A DNA stretch of 64,000 bases from Cronobacter muytjensii ATCC 51329. GTDB lineage: Bacteria > Pseudomonadota > Gammaproteobacteria > Enterobacterales > Enterobacteriaceae. Under the pieces are notes generated by a model. The model worked only from the letters and a program-made list of their open reading frames with translations, ran no database searches and was not told where the DNA came from. Numbering within the stretch: position 1 is the stretch's first letter; the number at the start of each line of letters is the position of its first letter. Shown here in pieces: positions 1 to 8,473 of this stretch. The translations under genes and the position numbers were made by a program. The stretch is taken from positions 4,154,001 to 4,218,000 of the forward strand of contig NZ_CP012268.1 of assembly GCF_001277195.1 (NCBI RefSeq), given 5' to 3'.

Positions 1-3
1 GAC

Positions 4-255
4 ATGGCCAATATCGAAATGTACACCAAAGCGACCTGCCCGTATTGCCATCGTGCGAAGGCCCTGCTGAACAGCAAAGGCGCCGCTTTCCTCGAACTGC
101 CCATTGACGGCGATACCGCCAAAAGGGAAGAAATGATTCAGCGTAGTGGCCGCACCACTGTGCCGCAGATCTTTATTGATGGTCAGCACATTGGCGGTTG
201 CGACGACCTGCATGCACTGGATGCGCGCGGCGGACTCGATCCTCTGCTGCGCTAG
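4..255 (+). CDS. grxC: Glutaredoxin 3
   Basis: Small cytoplasmic glutathione-dependent thiol-disulfide oxidoreductase that reduces protein disulfides and glutathione mixed disulfides. The 83-residue product has the active site C12-P-Y-C15, the cis-proline segment TVPQIFIDG that contacts glutathione, and the GG-C-DD turn, so the whole one-domain thioredoxin fold is present and of normal length. It is followed 54 bp later by secB and gpsA on the same strand, the conserved enterobacterial grxC-secB-gpsA-cysE order. The ATG lies at base 4, so its promoter and ribosome site are outside the window. Confidence 0.97.
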   Translation: MANIEMYTKATCPYCHRAKALLNSKGAAFLELPIDGDTAKREEMIQRSGRTTVPQIFIDGQHIGGCDDLHALDARGGLDPLLR

Positions 256-309
256 TGCGCTTAGCCGTGACGGCATTTTTAAGGACATTACATACAAGGG
301 TTTTCGCTC

Positions 310-777
310 ATGTCAGAACAAAACAACACTGAAATGAACTTTCAGCTTCTGCGCATTTACACCAAAGATATCTCTTTCGAAGCACCGAATGCGCCGCATG
401 TGTTTCAGAAAGACTGGCAGCCGGATGTGAAGCTGGATCTGGATACCGCTTCCAGCCAGCTTGCTGACGATGTCTATGAAGTGGTATTGCGCGTGACGGT
501 CACCGCGTCGCTGGGCGAAGAGACCGCTTTCCTTTGCGAAGTGCAGCAGGCAGGCATTTTCAATATTTCTGGCATTGAAGGCACCCAGATGGCGCACTGC
601 CTCGGCGCTTACTGCCCGAACAGCCTGTTCCCGTATGCTCGCGAATGCATCACCAACCTGGTTTCCCGCGGCACTTTCCCGCAGCTGAACCTTGCGCCGG
701 TTAACTTCGACGCGCTGTTCATGAACTATCTGCAGCAGCAGGCTGCTGAAGGTGCGCAAAACCATCAGGATGCCTGA
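310..777 (+). CDS. secB: Protein-export chaperone SecB
   Basis: Tetrameric cytosolic chaperone that keeps precursor proteins unfolded and hands them to SecA for Sec export. At 155 residues it is the usual length. It begins MSEQNNTEMNFQLLRIYTKD and holds the family's DVYEVVLRVTVTA strand and the FPYARECITNLVSRGTFP segment. Its stop codon overlaps the gpsA start by one base (TGATG), which points to translational coupling. All of this matches the known enterobacterial operon; only the coupling is inferred here. Confidence 0.97.
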   Translation: MSEQNNTEMNFQLLRIYTKDISFEAPNAPHVFQKDWQPDVKLDLDTASSQLADDVYEVVLRVTVTASLGEETAFLCEVQQAGIFNISGIEGTQMAHCLGAYCPNSLFPYARECITNLVSRGTFPQLNLAPVNFDALFMNYLQQQAAEGAQNHQDA

Positions 778-1796
778 TGAACACCATTAATGCGTCAATG
801 ACAGTTATCGGTGCCGGTTCATACGGCACCGCTCTTGCCATTACACTGGCAAGAAACGGCCATCACGTCGTGCTGTGGGGTCATGACCCCGCGCATATCG
901 CGACGCTGCAGGCCGACCGCTGCAACGCGGCGTTCCTTCCCGATGTGCCTTTCCCCGACACGCTTCATCTTGAGAGCGACTTAGCCGCCGCGCTGGCCTC
1001 CAGCCGCAATATTCTGGTTGTAGTGCCAAGCCATGTGTTTGGTCAGGTGCTGCGCCAGATTAAACCGCTCATGCGCCCGGATGCCCGCGTGGTATGGGCG
1101 ACCAAAGGTCTTGAGGCGGAAACCGGTCGATTATTGCAGGATGTGGCGCGCGAAGCGTTAGGCGATGAGATACCGCTGGCGGTGATCTCCGGCCCGACAT
1201 TCGCCAAAGAGCTGGCGGCAGGGCTGCCGACGGCGATTTCGCTGGCGGCCACGGACGACGCGTTTGCCAACGATCTCCAGCAGCTGCTGCACTGCGGCAA
1301 GAGCTTTCGCGTTTATAGCAACCCCGATTTCATCGGCGTGCAGCTCGGCGGCGCGGTGAAAAACGTTATCGCCATCGGCGCCGGGATGTCTGACGGCATC
1401 GGCTTCGGCGCGAATGCCCGCACGGCGCTGATTACGCGCGGTCTCGCGGAGATGTCACGCCTCGGCGCGGCGCTCGGTGCGGATCCAACCACCTTTATGG
1501 GCATGGCTGGTCTCGGCGATCTGGTCCTGACCTGTACCGACAACCAGTCGCGCAACCGCCGCTTCGGCATGATGCTCGGCCAGGGTATGGATGTGCAGAG
1601 CGCTCAGGAGAAGATAGGCCAGGTGGTCGAAGGGTATCGCAACACCAAAGAGGTGCGCGAACTGGCGGCGCGTTTTGGCGTGGAAATGCCAATAACCGAG
1701 GAAATTTATCAGGTACTCTATTGCGGAAAAAATGCGCGCGAGGCAGCATTAACGCTGCTGGGCCGTACCCGCAAGGATGAGCGAAGCAGCCAGTAG
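777..1796 (+). CDS. gpsA: Glycerol-3-phosphate dehydrogenase [NAD(P)+]
   Basis: Cytosolic enzyme reducing dihydroxyacetone phosphate to sn-glycerol 3-phosphate, the backbone precursor of phospholipids. The 339-residue product has an N-terminal Rossmann nucleotide site with the pattern GAGSYGTALA (about residues 12-21), the TKGLE loop, the SGPTFAKE segment, and the catalytic-lysine region VQLGGAVKNVIAIGAG (about 184-199). Length is normal. It overlaps secB by one base and precedes cysE by 77 bp, so the four genes may be read together. Confidence 0.97.
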   Translation: MNTINASMTVIGAGSYGTALAITLARNGHHVVLWGHDPAHIATLQADRCNAAFLPDVPFPDTLHLESDLAAALASSRNILVVVPSHVFGQVLRQIKPLMRPDARVVWATKGLEAETGRLLQDVAREALGDEIPLAVISGPTFAKELAAGLPTAISLAATDDAFANDLQQLLHCGKSFRVYSNPDFIGVQLGGAVKNVIAIGAGMSDGIGFGANARTALITRGLAEMSRLGAALGADPTTFMGMAGLGDLVLTCTDNQSRNRRFGMMLGQGMDVQSAQEKIGQVVEGYRNTKEVRELAARFGVEMPITEEIYQVLYCGKNAREAALTLLGRTRKDERSSQ

Positions 1797-1873
1797 GGAA
1801 GCGCGTCCGTAATGATTGATGCGTGCCGACAAAACCTTTTTGTCGGCCGCTATTTGTTTGTCTGGAGAAAGCA

Positions 1874-2695
1874 ATGCCGTGTGAAGAACTGGATCTGGTG
1901 TGGAAGAATATCAAAGCCGAAGCCCGTCAGCTGGCCGATTGCGAGCCGATGCTGGCCAGTTTTTACCATGCGACATTGCTTAAGCACGAGAACCTGGGCA
2001 GCGCGTTAAGCTATATGCTTGCCAACAAGCTGGCGTCGCCTATCATGCCAGCTATCGCCATTCGTGAAGTGGTGGAAGAGGCCTACAAAGCGGACCCGGA
2101 GATGATTGCCTCCGCCGCCTGCGATATCCAGGCCGTGCGCACCCGTGACCCGGCGGTAGATAAATATTCCACGCCGTTGCTCTATCTTAAAGGATTTCAT
2201 GCGCTGCAGGCTCATCGCATCGGCCACTGGCTGTGGAAACAGGGGCGTCAGGCGCTGGCGATTTTCCTGCAAAACCAGGTGTCGGTCTCTTTCCAGGTCG
2301 ATATCCATCCGGCGGCCACCATTGGACGTGGGATCATGCTCGATCACGCGACCGGCATTGTGATCGGCGAAACAGCCGTGGTGGAAGATGACGTCTCTAT
2401 CCTGCAGTCGGTAACGCTGGGCGGTACCGGTAAAACCAGCGGCGATCGCCATCCGAAAATCCGCGAAGGCGTGATGATTGGCGCGGGCGCCAAAATTCTG
2501 GGCAATATCGAAGTGGGGCGTGGCGCAAAAATCGGCGCAGGCTCCGTGGTGTTGCAGCCTGTGCCGCCGCACACGACGGCGGCAGGCGTGCCGGCGCGTA
2601 TAGTCGGCAAGCCGGAAAGCGATAAGCCGTCGATGGATATGGATCAGCACTTCAACGGCATCAACCACGGGTTCGAGTACGGCGACGGTATTTAA
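1874..2695 (+). CDS. cysE: Serine O-acetyltransferase
   Basis: Catalyses the first committed step of cysteine synthesis, acetyl transfer from acetyl-CoA to L-serine; in relatives it is feedback-inhibited by cysteine. The 273-residue protein has the helical N-terminal domain followed by the left-handed beta-helix hexapeptide repeats (about residues 140-250), including DHATGIVIGETA with the catalytic His-Asp pair. The reading frame is open upstream, but the ATG at 1874 follows a GGAG motif at 1864-1867 and gives the standard N-terminus MPCEELDLVW. It converges on trmL across a shared hairpin terminator. Confidence 0.96.
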   Translation: MPCEELDLVWKNIKAEARQLADCEPMLASFYHATLLKHENLGSALSYMLANKLASPIMPAIAIREVVEEAYKADPEMIASAACDIQAVRTRDPAVDKYSTPLLYLKGFHALQAHRIGHWLWKQGRQALAIFLQNQVSVSFQVDIHPAATIGRGIMLDHATGIVIGETAVVEDDVSILQSVTLGGTGKTSGDRHPKIREGVMIGAGAKILGNIEVGRGAKIGAGSVVLQPVPPHTTAAGVPARIVGKPESDKPSMDMDQHFNGINHGFEYGDGI

Positions 2696-2714
2696 ACCGC
2701 CTGCTTTATGCATA

Positions 2715-2742
2715 AAAAAGCCGCGCAATGCGCGGCTTTGTT
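2715..2742. terminator. Bidirectional terminator between cysE and trmL
   Basis: A perfect 10-bp stem (2717-2726 with 2730-2739) with a 3-base loop has A-rich sequence on the left and T-rich sequence on the right. It can therefore end transcription from both convergent genes. Confidence 0.85.
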
Positions 2743-2760
2743 GTCTTTAACGTTCAGCCG

Positions 2761-3234
2761 TTAGCTGCGCAATACCGCGCCAGGATAGCCAAGCTGTCGC
2801 CACGCCTCATATACCACCACGGAAACCGCGTTAGAAAGGTTCATGCTGCGGCTGTCCGGCATCATCGGAATACGGATTTTCAGCTCGGGCGGCAGCGCGT
2901 CCAGAATCGAGGCGGGCAGCCCGCGCGTTTCGGGGCCAAACAGCAGATAATCGCCGTCCTGATAGCTGACCGCGCTGTGCGCGGGCGTGCCTTTGGTCGT
3001 CAGTGCGAACAGGCGCTGCGGTTTTTCCGAATCCTGGAACGCGGCATAATCGCGATGGCGTATTACAGCGGTAAATTCGTGGTAATCCAGCCCCGCGCGG
3101 CGCAGGCGTTTATCATCCCAGGTAAAGCCCATCGGCTCGATAATATGCAGGCGAAAGCCGGTGTTGGCGCACAGGCGAATGATATTACCGGTATTGGGCG
3201 GGATTTCAGGTTCAAACAGGACGATATTCAGCAT
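2761..3234 (-). CDS. trmL: tRNA (cytidine/uridine-2'-O-)-methyltransferase TrmL
   Basis: SPOUT-class (alpha/beta-knot) methyltransferase that 2'-O-methylates wobble base 34 of two leucine tRNAs, using S-adenosylmethionine. The 157-residue protein begins MLNIVLFEPEIPPNTGNIIR, the family N-terminus, and has the knot motifs LLFGPETRGLP and IPMMPDSRSMNLSNAVSVVVYE near its C-terminus. A 22-residue upstream extension of the frame is rejected because GGGGAG lies just before the ATG at 3234. It is convergent with cysE and downstream of cpxA on the same strand, separated from it by a terminator. Confidence 0.95.
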   Translation of the reverse strand: MLNIVLFEPEIPPNTGNIIRLCANTGFRLHIIEPMGFTWDDKRLRRAGLDYHEFTAVIRHRDYAAFQDSEKPQRLFALTTKGTPAHSAVSYQDGDYLLFGPETRGLPASILDALPPELKIRIPMMPDSRSMNLSNAVSVVVYEAWRQLGYPGAVLRS

Positions 3235-3317
3235 ACGGCTCCCCTTTTGCAGAGGCGCGCAGAATACCAGAATTGCCCGCGCGTAAAAACTGCGGGGCAC
3301 GGGGGACCGTTTCAGAG

Positions 3318-3346
3318 AAGCAAAGCCCTCCCGCGCAGGGGAGGGC
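3318..3346 (-). terminator. Terminator of the cpxRA operon
   Basis: An 8-bp GC-rich stem (3325-3332 with 3339-3346) lies just beyond the cpxA stop. On the minus strand it is followed by TTTGCTTC, a modest U-rich tail. Confidence 0.7.
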
Positions 3347-3351
3347 CATAT

Positions 3352-4725
3352 TCACGAGCGGTGATAGAGCGGTAGCCAGAGGGTCAGGCGCAGACCGCCA
3401 AGCGGGCTGTCGTCCGCCTTCACCCAGCCGCGATGCTGCTGCACGGCGGTTTCCACAATGGCGAGGCCGAGACCGGTGCCGCCGGATTCGCGGTCGCGCG
3501 CCTCATCGGTGCGATAGAACGGGCGGAAAATCTGTTCCCGGTCAGCCTGGCTCACGCCCGGCCCGTCATCATCGACGTTAATCGTAATGCCTTCTTTATC
3601 CACCGCGAAGCTTACGGAAATCTTGCTGTGAGAGTAGCGCAGCGCATTACGCACGATATTTTCCAGCGCGCTTTCCAGGGCATTCGGGTTGCCGTAAAGC
3701 AGCCACGGGCCTGGCGGGTAGGCGACTTCAAACGATTTGCCCATCTGTTCCGCTTCGAAGGCGGCGTTATCAAGCACGTCGCCCCACAGCTGATTCGCTT
3801 TCATAGTCTCGCTCACCAGCGCGTTTTTCTGCTGATTACGCGACATCACCAGCAGATCGTTGATCATGCTGTCGAGGCGATGGGCTTCGGTTTCAATGCG
3901 CTCCAGCTCTTTGCTCTCTCCACTACGGCGGCGCAGCAGCGCGGTACCGAGTTGCAGACGCGTCAGCGGAGTGCGCAGCTCGTGAGAGATATCGGAAAGC
4001 AGCCGTTGCTGGGTCGTCATCATACGTTCCAGCGCCGTTACCATCTGGTTGAAACTGGCGCCTGCGGCGATAAACTCCTGCGGCCCGGCTTCCAGCTCCG
4101 GATGCTGACGCAAATTGCCCTGAGCCACTTCATCGGCGGCGTTTTTAAGCTTACGCGCCGGTCGTGCCAGGCTCCACGCCAGCCAAAGCAGCAGCGGCGA
4201 ACTCACCAGCATTGTGACAATCAGCAGGAGCAGCGGGCGGTCGAACAGGAGGTTGATGAAATCGGACTGTGAATTGCTCGCCGGACGGATCAGGTAAAGC
4301 TGATAGTTATCTTCGCCGTCGCGCACGGAAAAGGGCCCGACCAGCTCCACGCGGCCATACTTTTTCTTCTGGGGATGGTCGGCGTTATCGGACTGTCCGA
4401 TAAAGTTGCGGATTATCTGCATTTCGTTGCGTTCTGCGCCGATCACGCGGCCTTCGCTGGTGACCAGCAGCAACCGCTGCCCCGGCGGCGCCCACTTGTC
4501 GATAGCGCGAAACAGCCGACGCCACCACATCAGGTCGTTGGGCGGGTCGCTCGCCAGCTCGGCCTCGACGTGCTGTTCAATCATGGTGCCCTGACGCTGC
4601 TCGCTCTCCAGCAGTTCCGTCATCTGACGGCTGTCGAGCTTGGGCAGCATCAGCACCAGCATTAACACCAGCGCCAGCGTCAGCCAGAAAATGGCGAAAA
4701 TGCGGGCGGTAAGGCTGCCTATCAT
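3352..4725 (-). CDS. cpxA: Envelope stress sensor histidine kinase CpxA
   Basis: Inner-membrane sensor of misfolded envelope proteins that phosphorylates, and without stress dephosphorylates, CpxR. The 457-residue protein has a first membrane helix at about 8-28, a periplasmic sensor of about 130 residues, a second helix at about 163-185, a HAMP linker, the phospho-acceptor H248 in SDISHELRTPLTRL, and ATPase boxes NIVRNALRYS, DDDGPG and GGTGLGLAIV. Its ATG overlaps the cpxR stop by four bases, so translation is coupled. Length is that of the E. coli protein. Confidence 0.97.
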   Translation of the reverse strand: MIGSLTARIFAIFWLTLALVLMLVLMLPKLDSRQMTELLESEQRQGTMIEQHVEAELASDPPNDLMWWRRLFRAIDKWAPPGQRLLLVTSEGRVIGAERNEMQIIRNFIGQSDNADHPQKKKYGRVELVGPFSVRDGEDNYQLYLIRPASNSQSDFINLLFDRPLLLLIVTMLVSSPLLLWLAWSLARPARKLKNAADEVAQGNLRQHPELEAGPQEFIAAGASFNQMVTALERMMTTQQRLLSDISHELRTPLTRLQLGTALLRRRSGESKELERIETEAHRLDSMINDLLVMSRNQQKNALVSETMKANQLWGDVLDNAAFEAEQMGKSFEVAYPPGPWLLYGNPNALESALENIVRNALRYSHSKISVSFAVDKEGITINVDDDGPGVSQADREQIFRPFYRTDEARDRESGGTGLGLAIVETAVQQHRGWVKADDSPLGGLRLTLWLPLYHRS

Positions 4726-5420
4726 GAAGCGGAAACCATCAGATAGCCGCGTCCGCGTAAGGTTTTAAACCACGGATGGCCGTCTTTGCGCTCCGGCAAT
4801 TTACGACGCAGGTTAGAGATATGCATATCGATCGCGCGATCGAACGGCGTGAGACGTTTGCCAAGCACTTCCTGGCTTAAATGTTCACGTGACACCACCT
4901 GGCCCAGATGCTGCGCCAGCAAATAGAGCAGGGTAAATTCGGTGCCGGTGAGTTCCAGTGTCTGGCCGTCAAAACTCGCTTCCTGACGACCTGGGTTGAG
5001 GCTTAGCGCGTCCACTTCCAGCGTCGGCGAACCGCTGTCGCTGTTCTGCTGCTGTTCGCTCCAGTGTGAACGGCGCAAAATCGCCCGAATACGGGCCACG
5101 AGTTCGCGGTCGTTAAACGGTTTTGGCAGATAGTCGTCCGCGCCCAGCTCAAGGCCAAGTACGCGATCCAGTTCGCTGCCTCGTGCGGTCAGCATAATAA
5201 CGGGTGTCTGGTGAGTCTGGCGAAGCTCTTTCAAAGTATCGATGCCGTTCTTCTTTGGCATCATCACGTCGAGCAAAAGCAGGTCGATGCTGTCGTCCAG
5301 GAGGTCAAGCGCCTGTTCGCCATCATGGGCAACGAGGACATTAAACCCTTCCATGTCGAGCAATTCCTTTAACAGGAAAGTCAGCTCGCGGTCATCATCA
5401 ACTAACAGGATTTTATTCAT
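4722..5420 (-). CDS. cpxR: Envelope stress response regulator CpxR
   Basis: OmpR-family DNA-binding regulator activated by CpxA. It has an N-terminal receiver (acidic pocket DDD at 8-10, phospho-acceptor D51, K in LPKPF) and a C-terminal winged helix ending in TLRGRGYLMVSAS. The 232-residue length is normal. It is divergent from cpxP across 148 bp that hold a CpxR box, so it probably controls both itself and cpxP, as in E. coli. Confidence 0.97.
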   Translation of the reverse strand: MNKILLVDDDRELTFLLKELLDMEGFNVLVAHDGEQALDLLDDSIDLLLLDVMMPKKNGIDTLKELRQTHQTPVIMLTARGSELDRVLGLELGADDYLPKPFNDRELVARIRAILRRSHWSEQQQNSDSGSPTLEVDALSLNPGRQEASFDGQTLELTGTEFTLLYLLAQHLGQVVSREHLSQEVLGKRLTPFDRAIDMHISNLRRKLPERKDGHPWFKTLRGRGYLMVSAS

Positions 5421-5473
5421 TTTCAGTACCTCCGAGGCAGAAATTACGTCATCAAGGCGCGCTAATCCATGAC

Positions 5474-5488
5474 TTTACGTTGTTTTAC
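5474..5488. promoter_or_regulatory. CpxR box between cpxR and cpxP
   Basis: The minus strand reads GTAAA-N5-GTAAA (plus strand TTTAC-GTTGT-TTTAC), an exact match to the CpxR consensus. It sits about 80 bp upstream of cpxP and about 55 bp upstream of cpxR. Confidence 0.85.
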
Positions 5489-5568
5489 ACCCCCTGACGC
5501 ATGTTTGCAGCCCGAATCGTAGACTGGATTTCGTTGAACCGCAGCACATAAGTTTCCAGGAGTCAGTG

Positions 5569-6075
5569 ATGCGCAAAGTTACCGCCGCCGTCATGGCCTC
5601 AACGCTGGCTGCCGGTGCGTTAACCAGCCAGGCGGCACAGGTCCCGACGGACGAAAGCTGGCATCCGGCGGAAATGCTGACGCAACGCAGCAGCGTGCAA
5701 AGTCATATGTTTGACGGCATCAACTTAACAGAGCATCAGCGCCAGCAAATGCGCGATTTGATGCAGCAGGCGCGGCATGAGCAGCCCCCTGTTAATGTTA
5801 GCGAAATGGAGACCATGCACAGGCTGGTCACCGCAGAAAATTTTGATGAAAACGCAGTGCGCGCTCAGGCGGAAAAAATGGCCCAGGAGCAAGTGGCCCG
5901 CCAGGTGGAAATGGCGAAGGTGAGAAATCAAATGTATCGCCTGTTAACGCCCGAGCAGCAAGCGGTTTTGAACGAGAAACACCAGCAACGCATGGAACAG
6001 TTTCGTGAGGTTGCGCAAATGCAGCGCCAGTCTGCGCTGCCGCTCTTTAGTAGCAGTACCCGTAGTAACCAGTAA
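5569..6075 (+). CDS. cpxP: Periplasmic Cpx accessory/chaperone protein CpxP
   Basis: Periplasmic protein that restrains CpxA and delivers misfolded proteins to DegP. The 168-residue precursor has a signal peptide (MRKVTAAVMASTLAAGALTS, cleaved about residue 21) and the two family repeats, LTEHQRQQMRDLM and LTPEQQAVLNEKHQ. A GTG lies three bases upstream, but AGGAG at 5558-5562 is properly spaced for the ATG at 5569. It is divergent from cpxRA; the 3' end of its message contains the CpxQ small RNA. Confidence 0.95.
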   Translation: MRKVTAAVMASTLAAGALTSQAAQVPTDESWHPAEMLTQRSSVQSHMFDGINLTEHQRQQMRDLMQQARHEQPPVNVSEMETMHRLVTAENFDENAVRAQAEKMAQEQVARQVEMAKVRNQMYRLLTPEQQAVLNEKHQQRMEQFREVAQMQRQSALPLFSSSTRSNQ

Positions 6076-6083
6076 CAACCCTG

Positions 6084-6141
6084 TTTTCCTTGCCATAGAC
6101 ACCATCCCTGTCTTCCCCCTCATGATGAGGGGGTTTTTTTT
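6084..6141 (+). ncRNA. cpxQ: CpxQ small RNA from the cpxP 3'UTR
   Basis: In E. coli and Salmonella, RNase E cuts the cpxP mRNA just after the stop codon to release CpxQ, an Hfq-bound repressor of envelope-protein mRNAs. Here the stretch starting TTTTCCTTGCCATAGACACC eight bases after the cpxP stop, and the final hairpin CCCCCTCATGATGAGGGGG followed by eight Ts, match it closely from memory. The same hairpin ends cpxP transcription. Processing is inferred from that likeness. Confidence 0.85.
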
Positions 6142-6252
6142 GCCCTTTTTTCGCCGCGCGCCGATGTTCATCGGCGCTACATGCCATACGAATTTCATCA
6201 AATTCCTGCGGACGGTTGGTTATACTGGCAACATGTCTTCGCAGGAGTCGTT

Positions 6253-7155
6253 ATGAATCATGACTATGCCCGCCTGGTGAACCGGGCGGCTCTCGCCGCC
6301 ACGCTGGTGGCGACGCTACTGCTGATCATCAAAATTTTCGCCTGGTGGTATACCGGGTCGGTCAGCATTCTCGCCGCCCTGGTGGACTCGCTTGTCGATA
6401 TCGCCGCGTCGCTCACCAATTTATGGGTGGTACGGTATTCGCTTCAGCCTGCCGATAAAGAACATGCCTTCGGGCACGGCAAAGCGGAATCGCTGGCGGC
6501 GCTCGCGCAAAGCATGTTTATTTCCGGCTCGGCGCTGTTTCTTTTCCTCACCGGCATTCAGCATCTGGTGACGCCAGAGCCGATGCGCGCGCCGCTGGTC
6601 GGGGTTATCGTGACGATGGCGGCGCTGGTGACCACGCTGATGCTGGTCACTTTCCAGCGCTGGGTCGTGCGCAAAACCCGCAGCCAGGCGGTGCGGGCGG
6701 ATATGCTTCATTATCAGTCTGATGTTATGATGAACGGCGCTATTCTTGTGGCGCTGGCCCTCTCCTGGTATGGCCTGCACCGCGCCGACGCGCTGTTTGC
6801 GCTCGGGATTGGCGTCTGGATTTTATACAGTGCGTTACGGATGGGCTATGAAGCGGTACAGGCGTTGCTTGACCGGGCCCTGCCCGATGAAGAACGTCAG
6901 GCGATAGTCGAGATTATCTCCGCCTGGCCAGGCGTTCGGGGCGCGCACGATCTACGCACGCGGCAGTCAGGGCCGACCCGCTTTATCCAGCTTCATCTCG
7001 AAATGGAAGACAACTTGCCGCTGGTTCAGGCGCATTTAATCGCCGAACAGGTGGAGCAGGCGATCCTGTTCCGGTTTCCGGGGTCGGACGTCATTATTCA
7101 TCAGGACCCATGCTCGGTCGTCCCGCGTTTTCAGCAGGGGCAATTTGAGCATTAA
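6253..7155 (+). CDS. fieF: Ferrous-iron/zinc efflux pump FieF
   Basis: Cation diffusion facilitator that exports Fe2+ or Zn2+ in exchange for protons. The 300-residue protein has six membrane helices. It carries the metal-site pair DSLVD in helix 2 and HYQSD in helix 5, the FGHGKAESLAALAQ loop, and a cytoplasmic C-terminal domain with HDLRTR and HLEMED. The frame is open 24 codons upstream, but the ATG at 6253 follows GCAGGAG and gives the E. coli-like start MNHDYARLVNRAA. It lies between cpxP and pfkA as in E. coli. Confidence 0.96.
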   Translation: MNHDYARLVNRAALAATLVATLLLIIKIFAWWYTGSVSILAALVDSLVDIAASLTNLWVVRYSLQPADKEHAFGHGKAESLAALAQSMFISGSALFLFLTGIQHLVTPEPMRAPLVGVIVTMAALVTTLMLVTFQRWVVRKTRSQAVRADMLHYQSDVMMNGAILVALALSWYGLHRADALFALGIGVWILYSALRMGYEAVQALLDRALPDEERQAIVEIISAWPGVRGAHDLRTRQSGPTRFIQLHLEMEDNLPLVQAHLIAEQVEQAILFRFPGSDVIIHQDPCSVVPRFQQGQFEH

Positions 7156-7344
7156 GCATTCGTTGTAAAGGCGTGATTCGGGCAGGCATTTTTTGTATAT
7201 CTCACCCCCACGCGGGCTGACCTGAATCAATTCAGCAGGAAGCTGTTGATATACTATTTGCAGCAATAGTCGATCACCTGTCGCACTCGCGCAGGCGGTT
7301 TCCGGCGAAAGTATTCCTTTTGCATTCTACGTTCAGAGGTAGTC

Positions 7345-8307
7345 ATGATTAAGAAAATCGGTGTGTTGACGAGTGGCGGTGATGCGCCTGGCATGAACGC
7401 CGCCATCCGTGGCGTAGTCCGCGCGGCGTTGACGGAAGGTCTGGAAGTATTCGGCATTTACGATGGCTATCTTGGCCTGTATGAAGACCGTATGATCCAG
7501 CTCGACCGTTACAGCGTTTCCGACATGATCAACCGCGGCGGCACTTTCCTCGGTTCCGCGCGTTTCCCGGAATTCCGCGAAGAACATATTCGCGCCGTGG
7601 CTATCGAGAACATGAAAAAACGCGGCATCGACGCGCTGGTGGTCATCGGCGGTGACGGCTCTTATATGGGCGCCAAACGCCTGACCGAAATGGGCTTCCC
7701 GTGCATCGGTCTGCCGGGCACCATCGATAATGACGTGGCGGGCACCGATTACACCATTGGTTACTTCACCGCGCTGCACACCGTGGTCGAAGCGATTGAC
7801 CGCCTGCGCGACACCTCTTCTTCTCACCAGCGTATTTCCATCGTTGAAGTGATGGGCCGTTACTGCGGCGATCTCACCCTGGCGGCGGCTATTGCGGGCG
7901 GTTGCGAATTTATCGTTCTGCCGGAAGTGGAATTTAACCGCGAAGATCTGGTGGCGGAAATCAAAGCCGGCATCGCGAAAGGGAAAAAACACGCGATTGT
8001 CGCCATCACTGAGCATATCTGCGATATCGACGAGCTCGCGAAATACATTGAAACCGAGACGAAACGCGAAACTCGCGCCACCGTGCTCGGTCACATCCAG
8101 CGCGGCGGCTCGCCGGTGCCTTACGACCGTATCCTCGCCTCCCGCATGGGCGCTTATGCTATCGAACTGCTGCTCCAGGGCCACGGTGGCCGCTGCGTCG
8201 GCATTCAGAACGAAAAAATGGTGCATCACGACATCATCGACGCTATCGAAAACATGAAGCGTCCGTTCAAAGGCGACTGGCTGGATTGCGCTAAAAAGCT
8301 CTACTAA
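7345..8307 (+). CDS. pfkA: 6-phosphofructokinase I
   Basis: ATP-dependent kinase of the committed step of glycolysis (fructose 6-phosphate to the 1,6-bisphosphate). The 320-residue protein has the ATP loop LTSGGDAPGMNAAIRG, GGDGSYMGA, the catalytic PGTIDNDVAGTD, substrate-binding VVEVMGRYCGDLTL and the HIQRGGSP motif. An AGAGG element precedes the ATG. The 189 bp upstream hold its promoter, with nothing else recognised. A GC-rich hairpin follows the stop. Confidence 0.97.
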   Translation: MIKKIGVLTSGGDAPGMNAAIRGVVRAALTEGLEVFGIYDGYLGLYEDRMIQLDRYSVSDMINRGGTFLGSARFPEFREEHIRAVAIENMKKRGIDALVVIGGDGSYMGAKRLTEMGFPCIGLPGTIDNDVAGTDYTIGYFTALHTVVEAIDRLRDTSSSHQRISIVEVMGRYCGDLTLAAAIAGGCEFIVLPEVEFNREDLVAEIKAGIAKGKKHAIVAITEHICDIDELAKYIETETKRETRATVLGHIQRGGSPVPYDRILASRMGAYAIELLLQGHGGRCVGIQNEKMVHHDIIDAIENMKRPFKGDWLDCAKKLY

Positions 8308-8320
8308 GCCTCACGCTCTG

Positions 8321-8356
8321 CGCCCGGTCAGCCTGCGCTGCCGGGCGTTTCTTTTT
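8321..8356 (+). terminator. Terminator of pfkA
   Basis: A 7-bp stem (8321-8327 with 8341-8347) is followed by TTTCTTTTTC, right after the pfkA stop. Confidence 0.75.
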
Positions 8357-8473
8357 CCTGTTGTTATTCCCGCCAGTTATAGCCAATTTTTTTTTATTCT
8401 TTAATCCCTGCCGCGCTTTCTGGCACGCTGCTTTTATCAACATTTAACTTTGAAAATTTAAAGAGAGCGTGCA

